The notes: a model not told the origin generated them from the letters alone. A stretch of DNA of 33,304 nt from Streptococcus suis (GCF_002960425.1 NZ_POIZ01000057.1:1-33304), one strand, 5' to 3'. Counted from the first letter of the stretch, positions 7,789-15,642 are shown. Translations and numbers: made by a program.

Positions 7789-8573
7789 TCTTCTATAGAA
7801 GCATATTTTACTGCCAGGCCTTTCTGAACGGCTGGACGGGCTGCAATTTTCTCCACCCAGGCATTCAAATGGCGATAAGAGGCTACATCCAGAAATTCTG
7901 CTGAACCAGGATAGAGCTGACCTTGCGCCAACCGTCCATACCAAGACCAGATGGCTATATCTGCGATAGTGTAGTCATTTCCAGCAATGTATTCCCTGGT
8001 CGCCAATAATTGATCCAACAAATCCAACTGTCGCTTGGTTTCCATGGCGTAGCGGTTAATAGGATATTCCTGCGCTGTCGAAGCGTAATGGAAGAAATGC
8101 CCAAAACCACCTCCAACAAAGGGAGCGGCACCAGTTTGCCAGAAGAGCCAGTTAAGAACTTCTGTACGTTTCGCCCATTCTTTTGGCAAGAAAGCACCAA
8201 ATTTTTCTGCTAAGTAAAATAAAATATTGGCGGATTCAAAAACACGAACCGGTTCCTTCTCAGAGTAATCCACCATAGCTGGAATTTTTGAGTTTGGGTT
8301 TATCCCAACAAAGTCAGATCCAAACTGGTCTCCTTGACCGATATTGATGAGAAAGAGGTCATAGCCAGCTTCTGAAATACCCAGTTCCTTCAGTTCCTCC
8401 AGCATAATGGCAACCTTGATGCCATTAGGTGTTCCCAAGGAATAAACTTGGAAAGGCTGTTCTCCTTTTGGCAATACCTGTTCAAATCGACTACCTGCAG
8501 TTGGGCGGTTGCCTGAACGATTGTCATTCTCATCTTCCCACTTCCAAACCAGTGGTTTTGTGTATTCTGTCAT
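7785..8573 (-). CDS. yghU: YghU-type glutathione-dependent disulfide-bond oxidoreductase
   Basis: This 262-aa glutathione S-transferase belongs to the nu class, which includes E. coli YghU. An N-terminal extension (about residues 1-38) is followed by a thioredoxin-fold half (PFQVYSLGTPNGIKVAIMLEEL). Then come the glutathione-binding loop NPNSKIPAMVDY and ES dipeptide (VFESANILFYLAE), and an all-helical C-terminal half with the signature GGGFGHFF and NDYTIADIAIWSWYGRL. Expected role is glutathione-dependent disulfide or peroxide reduction in the cytosol. The start overlaps the upstream stop by one base (TAATG), so translation is coupled to the 98-aa protein before it. The stop falls at the terminal repeat of an interspersed element. 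Confidence 0.9.
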   Translation of the reverse strand: MTEYTKPLVWKWEDENDNRSGNRPTAGSRFEQVLPKGEQPFQVYSLGTPNGIKVAIMLEELKELGISEAGYDLFLINIGQGDQFGSDFVGINPNSKIPAMVDYSEKEPVRVFESANILFYLAEKFGAFLPKEWAKRTEVLNWLFWQTGAAPFVGGGFGHFFHYASTAQEYPINRYAMETKRQLDLLDQLLATREYIAGNDYTIADIAIWSWYGRLAQGQLYPGSAEFLDVASYRHLNAWVEKIAARPAVQKGLAVKYASIED

Positions 8574-8869
8574 TATTTTTCCTCCAAATCATCTATTCCT
8601 AGTACATAACGCCTATAGGTCACTTGTAAGTCTTGGATATAACGTCCCAATTCTACCAATTCCTTCGGCGCTCTCCAGGTCAAGCCCGTCAATTCAGCAT
8701 TGACAAATACCGATAACTGATCAGCCAACAAATAAAGATTATCTGACTGGTCGAGCTTCTGCGCAAATTCAACTACTTTCTCACGCAAGACCGGTGAAAT
8801 AACTTCTGGTGCCAATTGATAAAGGGCAGATAAATGGGTGTAAAATTCTTCACGATTGGCTTTTTTCAT
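8573..8869 (-). CDS. Small helical protein, tandem paralogue 2 (possible bacteriocin-immunity-like)
   Basis: A 98-aa, all-helical, soluble protein nearly identical over its first 55 residues to its neighbour at 8879-9166 (shared block EFAQKLDQSDNLYLLADQLS). It then diverges to a C-terminus ending YRRYVLGIDDLEEK. The size, the helix pattern and the late P-x-x-L...YI-x-x-L segment recall EntA-type bacteriocin immunity proteins of lactic acid bacteria. That is inference; no bacteriocin gene is nearby. AGGAGG lies 6 nt before ATG. Its stop overlaps the YghU-like start. Confidence 0.6.
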   Translation of the reverse strand: MKKANREEFYTHLSALYQLAPEVISPVLREKVVEFAQKLDQSDNLYLLADQLSVFVNAELTGLTWRAPKELVELGRYIQDLQVTYRRYVLGIDDLEEK

Positions 8870-8878
8870 AAGTTCCTC

Positions 8879-9166
8879 CTACAAGCTATCCAAACGGGCC
8901 ATATACAAACTATGGCTGATCTGCAATTCCTGGATATAAGTAGCTAAATCAAGCAGCTCTTTTGGTGCTTTTCCAGCCTGCTCAAGCAATTCCCTATTCA
9001 CATACACGGAAAGCTGATCCGCCAACAAGTAGAGATTGTCTGACTGGTCAAGTTTCTGGGCAAATTCAACAATTTTCTCACGCAAAACAGGGGAAATAGT
9101 TTCTGGTGACAACTGATAAAGGGCTGATAAATGGGAGTAAAATTCTTCACGATTGGCTTTTTTCAT
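8879..9166 (-). CDS. Small helical protein, tandem paralogue 1 (possible bacteriocin-immunity-like)
   Basis: This 95-aa paralogue of the next gene is the first gene of a three-gene unit under the strong promoter at 9199-9227. The shared N-terminal 55 residues and divergent C-terminal third suggest duplication followed by change in the recognition end. Such a pattern is expected of immunity or partner-binding proteins but is not proof. It has no Cys pair, membrane span or signal peptide. GGAG is 7 nt upstream of ATG. Only 9 nt separate it from the second copy. Confidence 0.6.
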   Translation of the reverse strand: MKKANREEFYSHLSALYQLSPETISPVLREKIVEFAQKLDQSDNLYLLADQLSVYVNRELLEQAGKAPKELLDLATYIQELQISHSLYMARLDSL

Positions 9167-9198
9167 AAGAAACTCCTATATCCTTGTTTTCTGATATC

Positions 9199-9227
9199 AG
9201 TATAAGGTATTTTCATAAGTATGTCAA
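9199..9227 (-). promoter_or_regulatory. Promoter of the tandem paralogue/yghU unit
   Basis: Consensus TTGACA (9222-9227), a 17-nt spacer and TATACT (9199-9204) on the minus strand, about 33 nt before the first start codon. Confidence 0.85.
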
Positions 9228-9234
9228 GATAGCC

Positions 9235-9262
9235 AAAAAAAGATTGCCCGAAGACAATCTTT
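9235..9262 (-). terminator. Intrinsic terminator of rplK-rplA
   Basis: A 9-bp stem (9240-9248 with 9253-9261) has a UUCG tetraloop on the minus-strand RNA and is followed by seven T. It lies 8 nt past rplA. Confidence 0.9.
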
Positions 9263-9269
9263 CTATTGA

Positions 9270-9959
9270 TTAAAGTGAGTTTGGATCAACCTTGATACCG
9301 ACACCTTGTGTTGTTGTGATTGAAACTGAAGTCATGTAAGTACCTTTAGCTGTAGCTGGTTTTGCTTTAACCATTACTTCGTTGAAAGCTTTGAAGTTTT
9401 CAACAAGTTTGTCAGCGTCAAATGATACTTTACCGATAAGAGCTTGTACGATACCTGCTTTGTCAGCACGGTAAGTGATTTTACCACCTTTAGACTCTTC
9501 AACTGCTTTAGCAACATCCATTGTTACTGTACCAGTTTTAGGGTTTGGCATCAAGTTACGTGGACCAAGTACACGACCAAGACGTCCAACAACTGCCATC
9601 ATATCTGGAGTTGCGATAACAACGTCGAAGTCCAACCAACCACCGTTGATTTTAGCAACCAAATCATCTTCACCAACAAAGTCTGCACCAGCAGCCTTTG
9701 CTTCTTCTGCTTTAGCACCACGCGCGAAAACAAGAACGCGAGCAGTTTTACCAGTACCGTTTGGCAATACCATTGCACCACGGATTTGTTGGTCTGCTTT
9801 ACGAACGTCGATGTTCAAGTTGTAAGCAACTTCAACTGACGCATCAAATTTAGCGAAGTTAGTTTCTTTTGCAAGTGCAACAGCTTCTTCTACGCTGTAA
9901 AGTTTTGTGCTGTCGATTTTCTCAAGAGCAGCACGTAAGTTTTTGCTTTTTTTAGCCAT
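9270..9959 (-). CDS. rplA: 50S ribosomal protein L1
   Basis: The protein is 229 aa, the usual length. It contains the L1 signature region ([40 protein letters not shown]). L1 binds the 23S rRNA L1 stalk and represses its own mRNA. An in-frame upstream start (10004) exists, but ATG 9959 ([10 protein letters not shown]) is right: AAGGAG lies 8 nt before it and family length matches. The added 15 residues would also be encoded by the predicted L1-binding hairpin. It follows rplK by 94 nt. Confidence 0.98.
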   Translation of the reverse strand: MAKKSKNLRAALEKIDSTKLYSVEEAVALAKETNFAKFDASVEVAYNLNIDVRKADQQIRGAMVLPNGTGKTARVLVFARGAKAEEAKAAGADFVGEDDLVAKINGGWLDFDVVIATPDMMAVVGRLGRVLGPRNLMPNPKTGTVTMDVAKAVEESKGGKITYRADKAGIVQALIGKVSFDADKLVENFKAFNEVMVKAKPATAKGTYMTSVSITTTQGVGIKVDPNSL

Positions 9960-9975
9960 TTTTATTCTCCTTGTA

Positions 9976-10006
9976 ATGTGGTCATATCGATTTTCATCTC
10001 CCACGT
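9976..10006 (-). promoter_or_regulatory. Predicted L1-binding autoregulatory structure before rplA
   Basis: Read on the minus strand: GUGG (10004-10001), then GA, a GAU/AUC stem capped by GAAA, the 7-nt strand GAUAUGA, then CCAC (9981-9978). This is the two-stem, asymmetric-loop shape of the L1 site of 23S rRNA (GGUGG-GA...UGAAAUA-CCACC). CCAC ends 4 nt before the AAGGAG of rplA, so bound L1 would block initiation. An alternative pairing of CAUAUC (10031-10026) with GAUAUG (9988-9983) would disrupt the site. Confidence 0.6.
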
Positions 10007-10053
10007 CACCTATCGAAGCGATGAGGATATGCGGGTCTTGGGTTTGCTACTAA

Positions 10054-10479
10054 TTAGTCAGTAACAGTGAAGCCCATAGAACGAGCAGTACCTTCGATCA
10101 TACGCATTGCAGCTTCCAAGCTAGCAGCGTTCAAATCTGGCATTTTTGTTTCAGCAATTTCTTGTACTTGTGCACGAGTTACTGAAGCAACTTTCGTTTT
10201 GTTAGGTGTACCTGAACCTTTTTCAACACCTGCAGCTTTTTTCAAAAGAACAGCAGCTGGTGGTGTTTTAGTCACGAAAGTGAATGATTTATCTTCATAC
10301 ACAGAGATAACGACTGGGATGATCAAACCAGCTTGGTCAGCTGTACGAGCGTTGAACTCTTTTGTGAATCCCATGATGTTGATACCTGCTTGACCGAGTG
10401 CTGGTCCGACTGGTGGAGCTGGAGTAGCTTTACCTGCAGGAATTTGAAGTTTTACGAGTTTTTCGACTTTTTTAGCCAT
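10054..10479 (-). CDS. rplK: 50S ribosomal protein L11
   Basis: The protein is 141 aa, full length. The N-terminal block [29 protein letters not shown] is diagnostic. The C-terminal domain ends [14 protein letters not shown] and binds the GTPase-associated region of 23S rRNA. First gene of the rplK-rplA pair. AGGAGG lies 8 nt before ATG, directly next to a predicted L1-binding hairpin. No secE or nusG lies upstream in the window, as is usual for streptococci. Confidence 0.98.
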   Translation of the reverse strand: MAKKVEKLVKLQIPAGKATPAPPVGPALGQAGINIMGFTKEFNARTADQAGLIIPVVISVYEDKSFTFVTKTPPAAVLLKKAAGVEKGSGTPNKTKVASVTRAQVQEIAETKMPDLNAASLEAAMRMIEGTARSMGFTVTD

Positions 10480-10496
10480 GATATAAAATCCTCCTA

Positions 10497-10537
10497 TTGT
10501 GGTTTTGGCGGTAATTACAGATTTTTACCTCCCACAA
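10497..10537 (-). promoter_or_regulatory. Predicted L1-binding autoregulatory structure before rplK
   Basis: Read on the minus strand: UUGUGG (10537-10532), GA, stem GGUAA/UUACC with a 10-nt loop, the 7-nt strand GCCAAAA, then CCACAA (10502-10497). The closing stem and the GUGGGAGG left strand match the 23S rRNA L1 site. The AGGAGG of rplK starts 1 nt after the stem. A separate 7-bp hairpin TATGTGT/ACACATA (10539-10555) lies at the predicted 5' end of the transcript. Confidence 0.7.
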
Positions 10538-10562
10538 ATATGTGTTTTACACATACCTTTTC

Positions 10563-10590
10563 ATTATACATGATTTTAAAAGAAATGCAA
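10563..10590 (-). promoter_or_regulatory. Promoter of rplK-rplA
   Basis: TTGCAT (10585-10590), a 16-nt spacer and TATAAT (10563-10568) on the minus strand. The predicted start near 10556 gives a leader of about 77 nt containing the L1-like structure. Confidence 0.8.
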
Positions 10591-10598
10591 GCTTTATG

Positions 10599-10627
10599 TT
10601 TACTTTTCTTCACATTTTTTATAGAAT
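10599..10627 (+). promoter_or_regulatory. Promoter of the DUF3397 gene, predicting a leaderless mRNA
   Basis: TTTACT (10599-10604), a 17-nt spacer and TAGAAT (10622-10627) on the plus strand. Seven nt after the -10 falls on the A of the ATG at 10634. No Shine-Dalgarno sequence is present. Confidence 0.5.
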
Positions 10628-10633
10628 GAAAGT

Positions 10634-11002
10634 ATGTTTGAATCAATTCTTTTTACAAAAATTATTGCAGTCCTTTTTATCTTTCTGACCTTGGCAATTT
10701 CTATCATTGCGGTCAAGTTTTTTAGGTTGCAAAAATATGGCAGAAACTTCGCTGATATTGCCTTCCCTCTCTATGCCCTGGAATTTTATCTCATATCGGA
10801 TAGGGTTTACTATAGTAGTTTACTCCCTCACCTGCTTCTAGCGCTTTCCCTTCTATCTATGGGACTCTGCGCCTTCTTTCTCTTCAAGAAAAAAGAGTTC
10901 TCCTATAAACGCTTTTTCAAGGTCTTCTGGAGAGCTAGTTTTATCCTAACCTTCTTTATGTATTTGGCGCTGGTCATCGCTGTATTGACACTCAAATCCT
11001 AA
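10634..11002 (+). CDS. DUF3397 family membrane protein
   Basis: This 122-aa protein has four predicted transmembrane helices (about 7-27, 41-60, 64-84, 98-119) and Lys/Arg-rich loops. It resembles the DUF3397 family of small membrane proteins found in Firmicutes; function is unknown. It is one of few plus-strand genes here and is divergent from rplK. The ATG lies exactly 7 nt past a TAGAAT -10 and lacks a Shine-Dalgarno sequence, so it may be translated from a leaderless mRNA. A bidirectional terminator follows within 10 nt. Confidence 0.75.
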   Translation: MFESILFTKIIAVLFIFLTLAISIIAVKFFRLQKYGRNFADIAFPLYALEFYLISDRVYYSSLLPHLLLALSLLSMGLCAFFLFKKKEFSYKRFFKVFWRASFILTFFMYLALVIAVLTLKS

Positions 11003-11008
11003 GACAAA

Positions 11009-11046
11009 GCCCCTTGTAGCTGAAATAGCAACAAGGGGTTCTTTCT
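11009..11046. terminator. Bidirectional terminator between the convergent DUF3397 and VOC genes
   Basis: An 8-bp stem CCCCTTGT/ACAAGGGG (11010-11017 with 11031-11038) is followed by TTCTTTCT on the plus strand and by CTTTG on the minus strand. It serves the plus-strand gene best. Confidence 0.7.
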
Positions 11047-11431
11047 ATTCATGAATTTCTAAGGGGAGGCCATCTGGATCAAAGAAGAAGGCCATCTTCT
11101 TCCCATCGAAATCATCTGTGCGCATGGCTTCATGTCGAATGTCCAAACGGTCAAATGCTTCTAGGCAAGCCTCCACATCTGCAACCTGAAAGGCCAGATG
11201 ACGTAGCCCTGTATGTTCAGGATGAGGCATGGCTGGACGCAGTGGCGCATCTGGTTTGATGAAGATTTCCAAGACCATATTTCCTTTTTTGACATTGAAG
11301 AGAATGTCATTTTTTTCTGGTCTGATGTGTTCATCTAATTGCTCAAAGCCCAATTTATCGACATAAAACTCTCGTGTTCGCTCATAATTGCTACCGATAA
11401 TGGCAATATGGTGGACTGCTTCAAATTTCAT
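11045..11431 (-). CDS. VOC family metalloprotein (glyoxalase I-like)
   Basis: This 128-aa single-module vicinal-oxygen-chelate protein has two beta-alpha-beta-beta-beta repeats. The four positions expected to bind the metal are all present: His8 (VHHIAI), Glu55 (MVLEIFI), His78 (LRHLAFQV) and Glu125 (LPLEIHE). It belongs to the YaeR/GloA2-like group; a methylglyoxal role is possible, but the substrate cannot be read from sequence. Its ATG shares one base with the ftsK stop codon (TAATG), so translation is coupled to ftsK. Confidence 0.85.
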   Translation of the reverse strand: MKFEAVHHIAIIGSNYERTREFYVDKLGFEQLDEHIRPEKNDILFNVKKGNMVLEIFIKPDAPLRPAMPHPEHTGLRHLAFQVADVEACLEAFDRLDIRHEAMRTDDFDGKKMAFFFDPDGLPLEIHE

Positions 11432-13776
11432 TATGGTGTTTCCAATACCTTTCTGGGTTTGGTGCCTTCTGCGGGACCAATCACTCCTGCTGCTTCCAAT
11501 TCTTCCATCAGTCTGGTTGCTCGGTTAAAGCCGACAGATAGACGGCGTTGAATCATAGAGGCGCTAGCTTTTTGCGTTTCTACAACCAAGGCCCGTGCTT
11601 CTTCAAAGAGTGGGTCGCCACCCGCATCTCCGAAACCAGTATCGCTATCGCCTTCTGCAACTTCTCCAGGGTCAAAGGTTTCGTCATAATCTGCCTCGGC
11701 TTGCTCCTTGACAAAGCTGACAATGCGCTCAACATCATCGTCAGAAATAAAGGAGCCTTGTAGACGAACAGGGGCAGATTCTCCAATTGGATGGAAGAGC
11801 ATGTCTCCACGACCCAACAATTTCTCCGCACCATTTTCTCCCAAGATAGTCCGTGAATCGGTGCCAGACGCCACCGCAAAGGCAACTCGAGACGGCACAT
11901 TGGCCTTGATAAGTCCAGAGATAACATCAACAGATGGACGTTGGGTCGCCAGAATCATGTGAATCCCAGCTGCACGAGCTTTTTGCCCCAATCGAATAAT
12001 GGCATCTTCCACTTCCTTGCTGGCCACCATCATCAGGTCTGCCAACTCATCAACAATGACAACAATCAATGGCAATGGAATCTGCTTTTCATCTGAACGA
12101 CTGTTATATTCTTCTACCTTGGCATTGTAGCCTTCTAAGTTTCGCACCCCAAGTTGGCTAAAGAGCTCATAGCGTTTTTCCATCTCATCCACAACTTTTT
12201 GCAGAGCACGAGCGGCCTTGCGTGGATTGGTCACAACTGGAATGAGCAGATGAGGAATATCATTGTAGACAGACAATTCCACCATCTTCGGATCAATCAT
12301 CATAAATTTGACTTGGTCAGGTCCTGCCTTCATCAAAATGGAAGAGATAATACCATTAACTGCGACAGACTTACCTGAACCTGTCGAACCTGCAACCAAA
12401 AGATGGGGCATTTTGGTCAAATCAAAGGAACGAACAGAGCCATTGACTGCCTTTCCAAGTGGGATTTCCAAGAGCTTGTTGGCATCTGTCTTGGATTGTT
12501 CCCAAAGTTCGCGGAAGGGTACCATGGCCACCTCTGAGTTAGGCACTTCGATACCAACCAGAGATTTACCAGGAATCGGTGCTTCAATACGGACATCCTT
12601 AGCAGCCAGTGCCAAAGCCAAGTCATCAGCCAGATTGGAAATCCGATTGACACGCACCCCAACTGCCGGTTTTAGCTCATACCGGGTTACAGATGGACCG
12701 ATTTCTGCTCGTTCCACCACAACTTTTATGCCAAAGCTAGCAAAGGTATCTTCCAAAACCTTGATATTTTGACGGACTATTTTCTTCTCATTTCCTTGTC
12801 CTTTTGACTTGACCGGCGCAAATAGGTCAATGGACGGCAGTTTGTAGACCAGATTTTTCTTGGGTTTAAAGTCAATTTGAATATCCTGCCCTTCCTCGTC
12901 AACAATAGGTTGGTTCTGAGAGTTAATCTCTTCCTCATCCTCTACCAACATGACTGGGAATTCATCTTCCACTTGATTGTCATATCCAGAGATAATCGGA
13001 ACGTGAGGGGCTTCTTCTTCTAGAATTTCCCCAGTTTCGAGGTCAATTTTTCTATCTGACAAGTCCAGAATTTGAGCTTCTTCTGCATCCTCTAAGCGCA
13101 AGCGTTCTTCCTCAAGGCGAGCTAATTCTTGCTGGCGTTTTTCTTCTCGTTCAGCCCGCTTGACCTCGCGAAGCTCTGCCCGCTTTGCCTGACCCTCAGC
13201 CAACTTATCCTTAGCAAGCGTCAAGCCATCTGCCACATCATAGACAGACCATGGACCTAGCTGAAAAATACCAAAGGTCAGCACCAAGAATCCGATGAAA
13301 AAGGCACCTGCATTGGCGAAGAGAATGGACACTGGCCAATAAAAGATACTGCCCAACAAGCCTCCTCCTGCAAAATTAGTCACCTGAAACTTAGATAAAT
13401 CGGTCAAGATGAGTTTGAAGGTCTGGTTGAAGAGATCCGTTCCTTTATAGCCCAAATCCAAAAACGCTTGAAATTCAATCAGTAAGCCAATCGTCATTAG
13501 CCAAAAGCCTAAAATTGTCCTCTTTCGACTGCGTATCCGAGTCGGTGCGAAGAGGAAAATAAGTGCGCCTGCCAAGACCAAGTAGGTCACACTGCCGAAC
13601 AGTAAGCGAAGTAGATTGTAACTGGTTACCCCGAATGCGCCTAAACGAATGGCCGCAAAGAGGATAAATAAAATGCCCACCACCCTTAAAGTGATGTTTT
13701 TTACCTTATCTTGCTGGGCCTGTTCTGCCTTGGTCGGCCTGCGGGTCGCCTTTCCTTTTTTACTAGTTTTTGCCAT
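11431..13776 (-). CDS. ftsK: DNA translocase FtsK/SpoIIIE
   Basis: This 781-aa membrane-anchored hexameric DNA pump moves chromosomal DNA through the closing septum. Order: basic N-terminus, four to five transmembrane helices (about 28-180), and a charged coiled linker rich in Glu/Arg/Lys (about 195-320). A RecA-type motor follows with Walker A GSTGSGKS and Walker B-like [17 protein letters not shown]-terminal winged-helix gamma domain ([26 protein letters not shown]) reads polarity sequences. Length is typical of the streptococcal protein. ATG 13776 is preceded by TTGAGGA. VOC gene overlaps at its end. Confidence 0.96.
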   Translation of the reverse strand: MAKTSKKGKATRRPTKAEQAQQDKVKNITLRVVGILFILFAAIRLGAFGVTSYNLLRLLFGSVTYLVLAGALIFLFAPTRIRSRKRTILGFWLMTIGLLIEFQAFLDLGYKGTDLFNQTFKLILTDLSKFQVTNFAGGGLLGSIFYWPVSILFANAGAFFIGFLVLTFGIFQLGPWSVYDVADGLTLAKDKLAEGQAKRAELREVKRAEREEKRQQELARLEEERLRLEDAEEAQILDLSDRKIDLETGEILEEEAPHVPIISGYDNQVEDEFPVMLVEDEEEINSQNQPIVDEEGQDIQIDFKPKKNLVYKLPSIDLFAPVKSKGQGNEKKIVRQNIKVLEDTFASFGIKVVVERAEIGPSVTRYELKPAVGVRVNRISNLADDLALALAAKDVRIEAPIPGKSLVGIEVPNSEVAMVPFRELWEQSKTDANKLLEIPLGKAVNGSVRSFDLTKMPHLLVAGSTGSGKSVAVNGIISSILMKAGPDQVKFMMIDPKMVELSVYNDIPHLLIPVVTNPRKAARALQKVVDEMEKRYELFSQLGVRNLEGYNAKVEEYNSRSDEKQIPLPLIVVIVDELADLMMVASKEVEDAIIRLGQKARAAGIHMILATQRPSVDVISGLIKANVPSRVAFAVASGTDSRTILGENGAEKLLGRGDMLFHPIGESAPVRLQGSFISDDDVERIVSFVKEQAEADYDETFDPGEVAEGDSDTGFGDAGGDPLFEEARALVVETQKASASMIQRRLSVGFNRATRLMEELEAAGVIGPAEGTKPRKVLETP

Positions 13777-13803
13777 AAAATCCTCAACTTTCTCAATCTC
13801 TTT

Positions 13804-13812
13804 ATTTTATCA
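13804..13812 (-). promoter_or_regulatory. Possible extended -10 of ftsK
   Basis: TGATAAAAT on the minus strand, 27 nt before the ATG. No clear -35 is seen. Confidence 0.4.
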
Positions 13813-13836
13813 TAATTGAGAATATTTTTCATATCA

Positions 13837-13862
13837 GAAAAAGCCCTGCATTCACAGGACTT
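13837..13862 (-). terminator. Intrinsic terminator between the LacI-type gene and ftsK
   Basis: An 8-bp stem AAGTCCTG/CAGGGCTT (one G-U pair) encloses a 6-nt loop and is followed by TTTTTC on the minus strand. It lies about 90 nt past the LacI-type stop. Confidence 0.75.
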
Positions 13863-13916
13863 CTCTTGGAGTGAAAGAATATTTTAGGGGGGACAATGTT
13901 ATTTAATTGCCCGCTT

Positions 13917-13934
13917 ACCTTCTACATAGAAGGT
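13917..13934. repeat. 18-bp inverted repeat after the LacI-type gene
   Basis: ACCTTCTACATAGAAGGT is a perfect palindrome around a 2-nt centre. It has no T tract, so it is not a terminator by itself. It may be a protein-binding site or an RNA-stabilising 3' hairpin of the regulator mRNA. Confidence 0.5.
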
Positions 13935-13953
13935 CGAGGTCAAACCACTATTT

Positions 13954-14940
13954 TCAATTTTTTGTCGTTTTTCCTTCTAGGTAAGAAATTGGTAATGTGA
14001 CTTGGAGAGGACGCTCCCTTTTCTCAATAATATCGACTAAACAGGCAACTGCTTCTTGGGCCATAGCCTCCAATGGCTGACGAATGGTGGAAAGTTCTAA
14101 AGAACGTTCACTTGCCAACTGAATACCGTCATAGCCGATTACCTGCACATCTTCTGGAACCCGTCGTCCCAGTTTTTCCAAAATAGAGAGGGTGTCGAGA
14201 GCCACAAAGTCATTGATGGTAAAAATGGCATCAATTTGCGGGTTGGCAATCAAAAATTTCTCGACTGCCCCGACAAAATCATCATAGGGTTCTTCCAAAT
14301 CCAAGACTTGACAAGGAAAACCAGCTTCTACTATCCGTTTTTCAAAATAGATTCTTCGCTTCTTGGTTTCGTTGATGGTTTTATTGTGCCCACCAATAAA
14401 GGCAAAATGGCTACCACCTTTTTCAATCAAGATGTCCGCTGCTAGCTCCGCACCAGCTTGGTTGTTCGAGCTGACACAGGGAATAGCCTTGTTTTCATAA
14501 GTGCGATCGATACTGACAAAGGGGATATTGGACGATAGATAATCGTCAATCGGGCTATAGGTGATGGCGATAATGCCGTCCACCTTATTTTGTTGCAGCA
14601 TAGTCAGATAATCCAGTTCCCTTTTTGGACCAGAAATATTGCAAAGGAGCAACTTGTAATTTTTCTTGCTCAGTTCCACTTCAACATGATAGGCAAATTC
14701 TCCAAAAAAAGGATGCCAAACTGTCGGAATAATCAAGGCAATGGTTTCGGTCTTGTTCTTCTTCATGCCACGAGCATAAACATCTGGAATGTAATTCAAT
14801 TCCTTGATGGCTGCATTGACTTTTTCAAGCGTGCTTTCCTTAATACCTGGCTCATTGTTGATAACTCTTGATACAGTCCCAACGCTTACACCAGCAACCC
14901 GCGCAACGTCTTTCATGGTGATTGATTTTTGCTCTTCCAT
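13954..14940 (-). CDS. LacI/GalR family transcriptional regulator
   Basis: This 328-aa repressor-type regulator has an N-terminal helix-turn-helix (TMKDVARVAGVSVGTVSRVIN, about residues 8-28) and hinge helix (YIPDVYARGMKKN). A periplasmic-binding-protein-like effector domain follows (IALIIPTVWHPFFGEF onward; NDFVALDTLSILEKLGRRVPEDVQVIGYDG). The ligand is probably a sugar or sugar phosphate; no sugar genes adjoin, so it is an orphan here. AAAGGGG precedes ATG 14940. A perfect TTGAAACGTTTCAA lies downstream of its promoter and a cre-like site lies between its -35 and -10, predicting autorepression and catabolite control. Confidence 0.92.
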   Translation of the reverse strand: MEEQKSITMKDVARVAGVSVGTVSRVINNEPGIKESTLEKVNAAIKELNYIPDVYARGMKKNKTETIALIIPTVWHPFFGEFAYHVEVELSKKNYKLLLCNISGPKRELDYLTMLQQNKVDGIIAITYSPIDDYLSSNIPFVSIDRTYENKAIPCVSSNNQAGAELAADILIEKGGSHFAFIGGHNKTINETKKRRIYFEKRIVEAGFPCQVLDLEEPYDDFVGAVEKFLIANPQIDAIFTINDFVALDTLSILEKLGRRVPEDVQVIGYDGIQLASERSLELSTIRQPLEAMAQEAVACLVDIIEKRERPLQVTLPISYLEGKTTKN

Positions 14941-14956
14941 GGTTTACCCCTTTCTT

Positions 14957-14970
14957 TTGAAACGTTTCAA
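14957..14970. promoter_or_regulatory. Operator for the LacI-type regulator (autoregulation)
   Basis: TTGAAACGTTTCAA is a perfect 14-bp palindrome with the central CG typical of LacI-family operators. It lies about 17 nt before the regulator's ATG and downstream of its predicted transcription start, a roadblock position. Confidence 0.7.
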
Positions 14971-14981
14971 TAATTTATACT

Positions 14982-15010
14982 AGAATATCATTGATAGCGT
15001 TTTCTGTCAA
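14982..15010 (-). promoter_or_regulatory. Promoter of the LacI-type gene
   Basis: TTGACA (15005-15010), a 17-nt spacer and TATTCT (14982-14987) on the minus strand. The spacer is largely occupied by a cre-like sequence. Confidence 0.7.
14992..15005. promoter_or_regulatory. cre-like site between -35 and -10
   Basis: AGAAAACGCTATCA on the minus strand matches the CcpA/LacI-type consensus WGAAARCGYTTTCW at all but one position. Its location would block RNA polymerase binding. Confidence 0.5.
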
Positions 15011-15029
15011 GGGAAATAGACTTATTAGC

Positions 15030-15075
15030 AAATAAAAACACCCAAAAAGCTAGAATTGTTCTAACTTTTAGGTGC
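15030..15075 (-). terminator. Intrinsic terminator after the 181-aa unknown gene
   Basis: A long stem CACCTAAAAGTTAGAA / TTCTAGCTTTTTGGGTG, with a few mismatches and a CAA loop, is followed by TTTTTATTTG on the minus strand. Confidence 0.8.
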
Positions 15076-15096
15076 CGTTCAAAAATCTTTTCTATT

Positions 15097-15642
15097 TTAT
15101 TTGTACATCTTCTTCATTGGGTGTTTTGCAAGTACTTCTGGGTGATTATCGAGAGCAGCTCTGCCTTTTTCCGTCAAGGCATAACCTCTGACGTTAAAGT
15201 AAGGAGCCAGTTTTTCTTCCGTCAAATTGTCCTTGAGGGCAGTGTCAAGGTCTGCCGCCTTCATCTTGGACAGTCCTGTCACACCCTCTGCTTTGAGGAT
15301 ATTTTTCTTAGCAGTCGAGGTGATATGGTCTAGGGAATCAAAGGCTGATTCCACATAGGCATAACCGTCTACGATCAACTGCTCCATGTGAGCAGGACCG
15401 TTGATACCATACATGTACTCAAAGTACTTGGAGTAGGGCGTCGTCGTTTCAAAAGAACCTAGGCTAATCCGCCATAGCAAAATAATATCACCTGGCAAAA
15501 TGCCTTCTTCCAGACGAACCATATTGCGTTTGGGCACTGGCTTGGCTTCTAAGAGCCAGGTCGCTAGGTCGCGTTCTGGGGAGATATAGGGCTTGACCTC
15601 GTGGTCCTTATACATTTCTTCAATACGTTTTTCTAGTGACAT
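15097..15642 (-). CDS. Unrecognised soluble protein with SAP-like C-terminal region
   Basis: I do not recognise a named family. The 181-aa protein has no signal peptide or membrane span. Its N-terminal half contains KRNMVRLEEGILPGDIILLWRI, then aromatic SKYFEYMYGINGPAHMEQLI. The C-terminal half (GVTGLSKMKAADLDTALKDNL, then VRGYALTEKGRAALDNHPEVL) looks like a SAP-type helix-loop-helix followed by a winged-helix-like segment. That suggests nucleic-acid binding, by inference only. A TTG at 15648 is in frame, but ATG 15642 (MSLEKRIEEM) has the better GGAG spacing. It is a single-gene unit between its own -10 and a strong terminator. Confidence 0.7.
   Translation of the reverse strand: MSLEKRIEEMYKDHEVKPYISPERDLATWLLEAKPVPKRNMVRLEEGILPGDIILLWRISLGSFETTTPYSKYFEYMYGINGPAHMEQLIVDGYAYVESAFDSLDHITSTAKKNILKAEGVTGLSKMKAADLDTALKDNLTEEKLAPYFNVRGYALTEKGRAALDNHPEVLAKHPMKKMYK

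Noticed and set aside
9444..9839. Long plus-strand ORF opposite rplA
   Set aside because: It is antisense to a conserved ribosomal protein gene, has no Shine-Dalgarno sequence, and its Cys/Thr/Ser-rich composition is that of a shadow frame.
9960..10004. N-terminal extension of L1 in frame with rplA
   Set aside because: It would be encoded by the L1-binding hairpin and Shine-Dalgarno region; family length fits ATG 9959.
12308..12772. 154-codon plus-strand ORF opposite ftsK
   Set aside because: It lies antisense to the conserved motor domain and has no recognisable motif or ribosome site.
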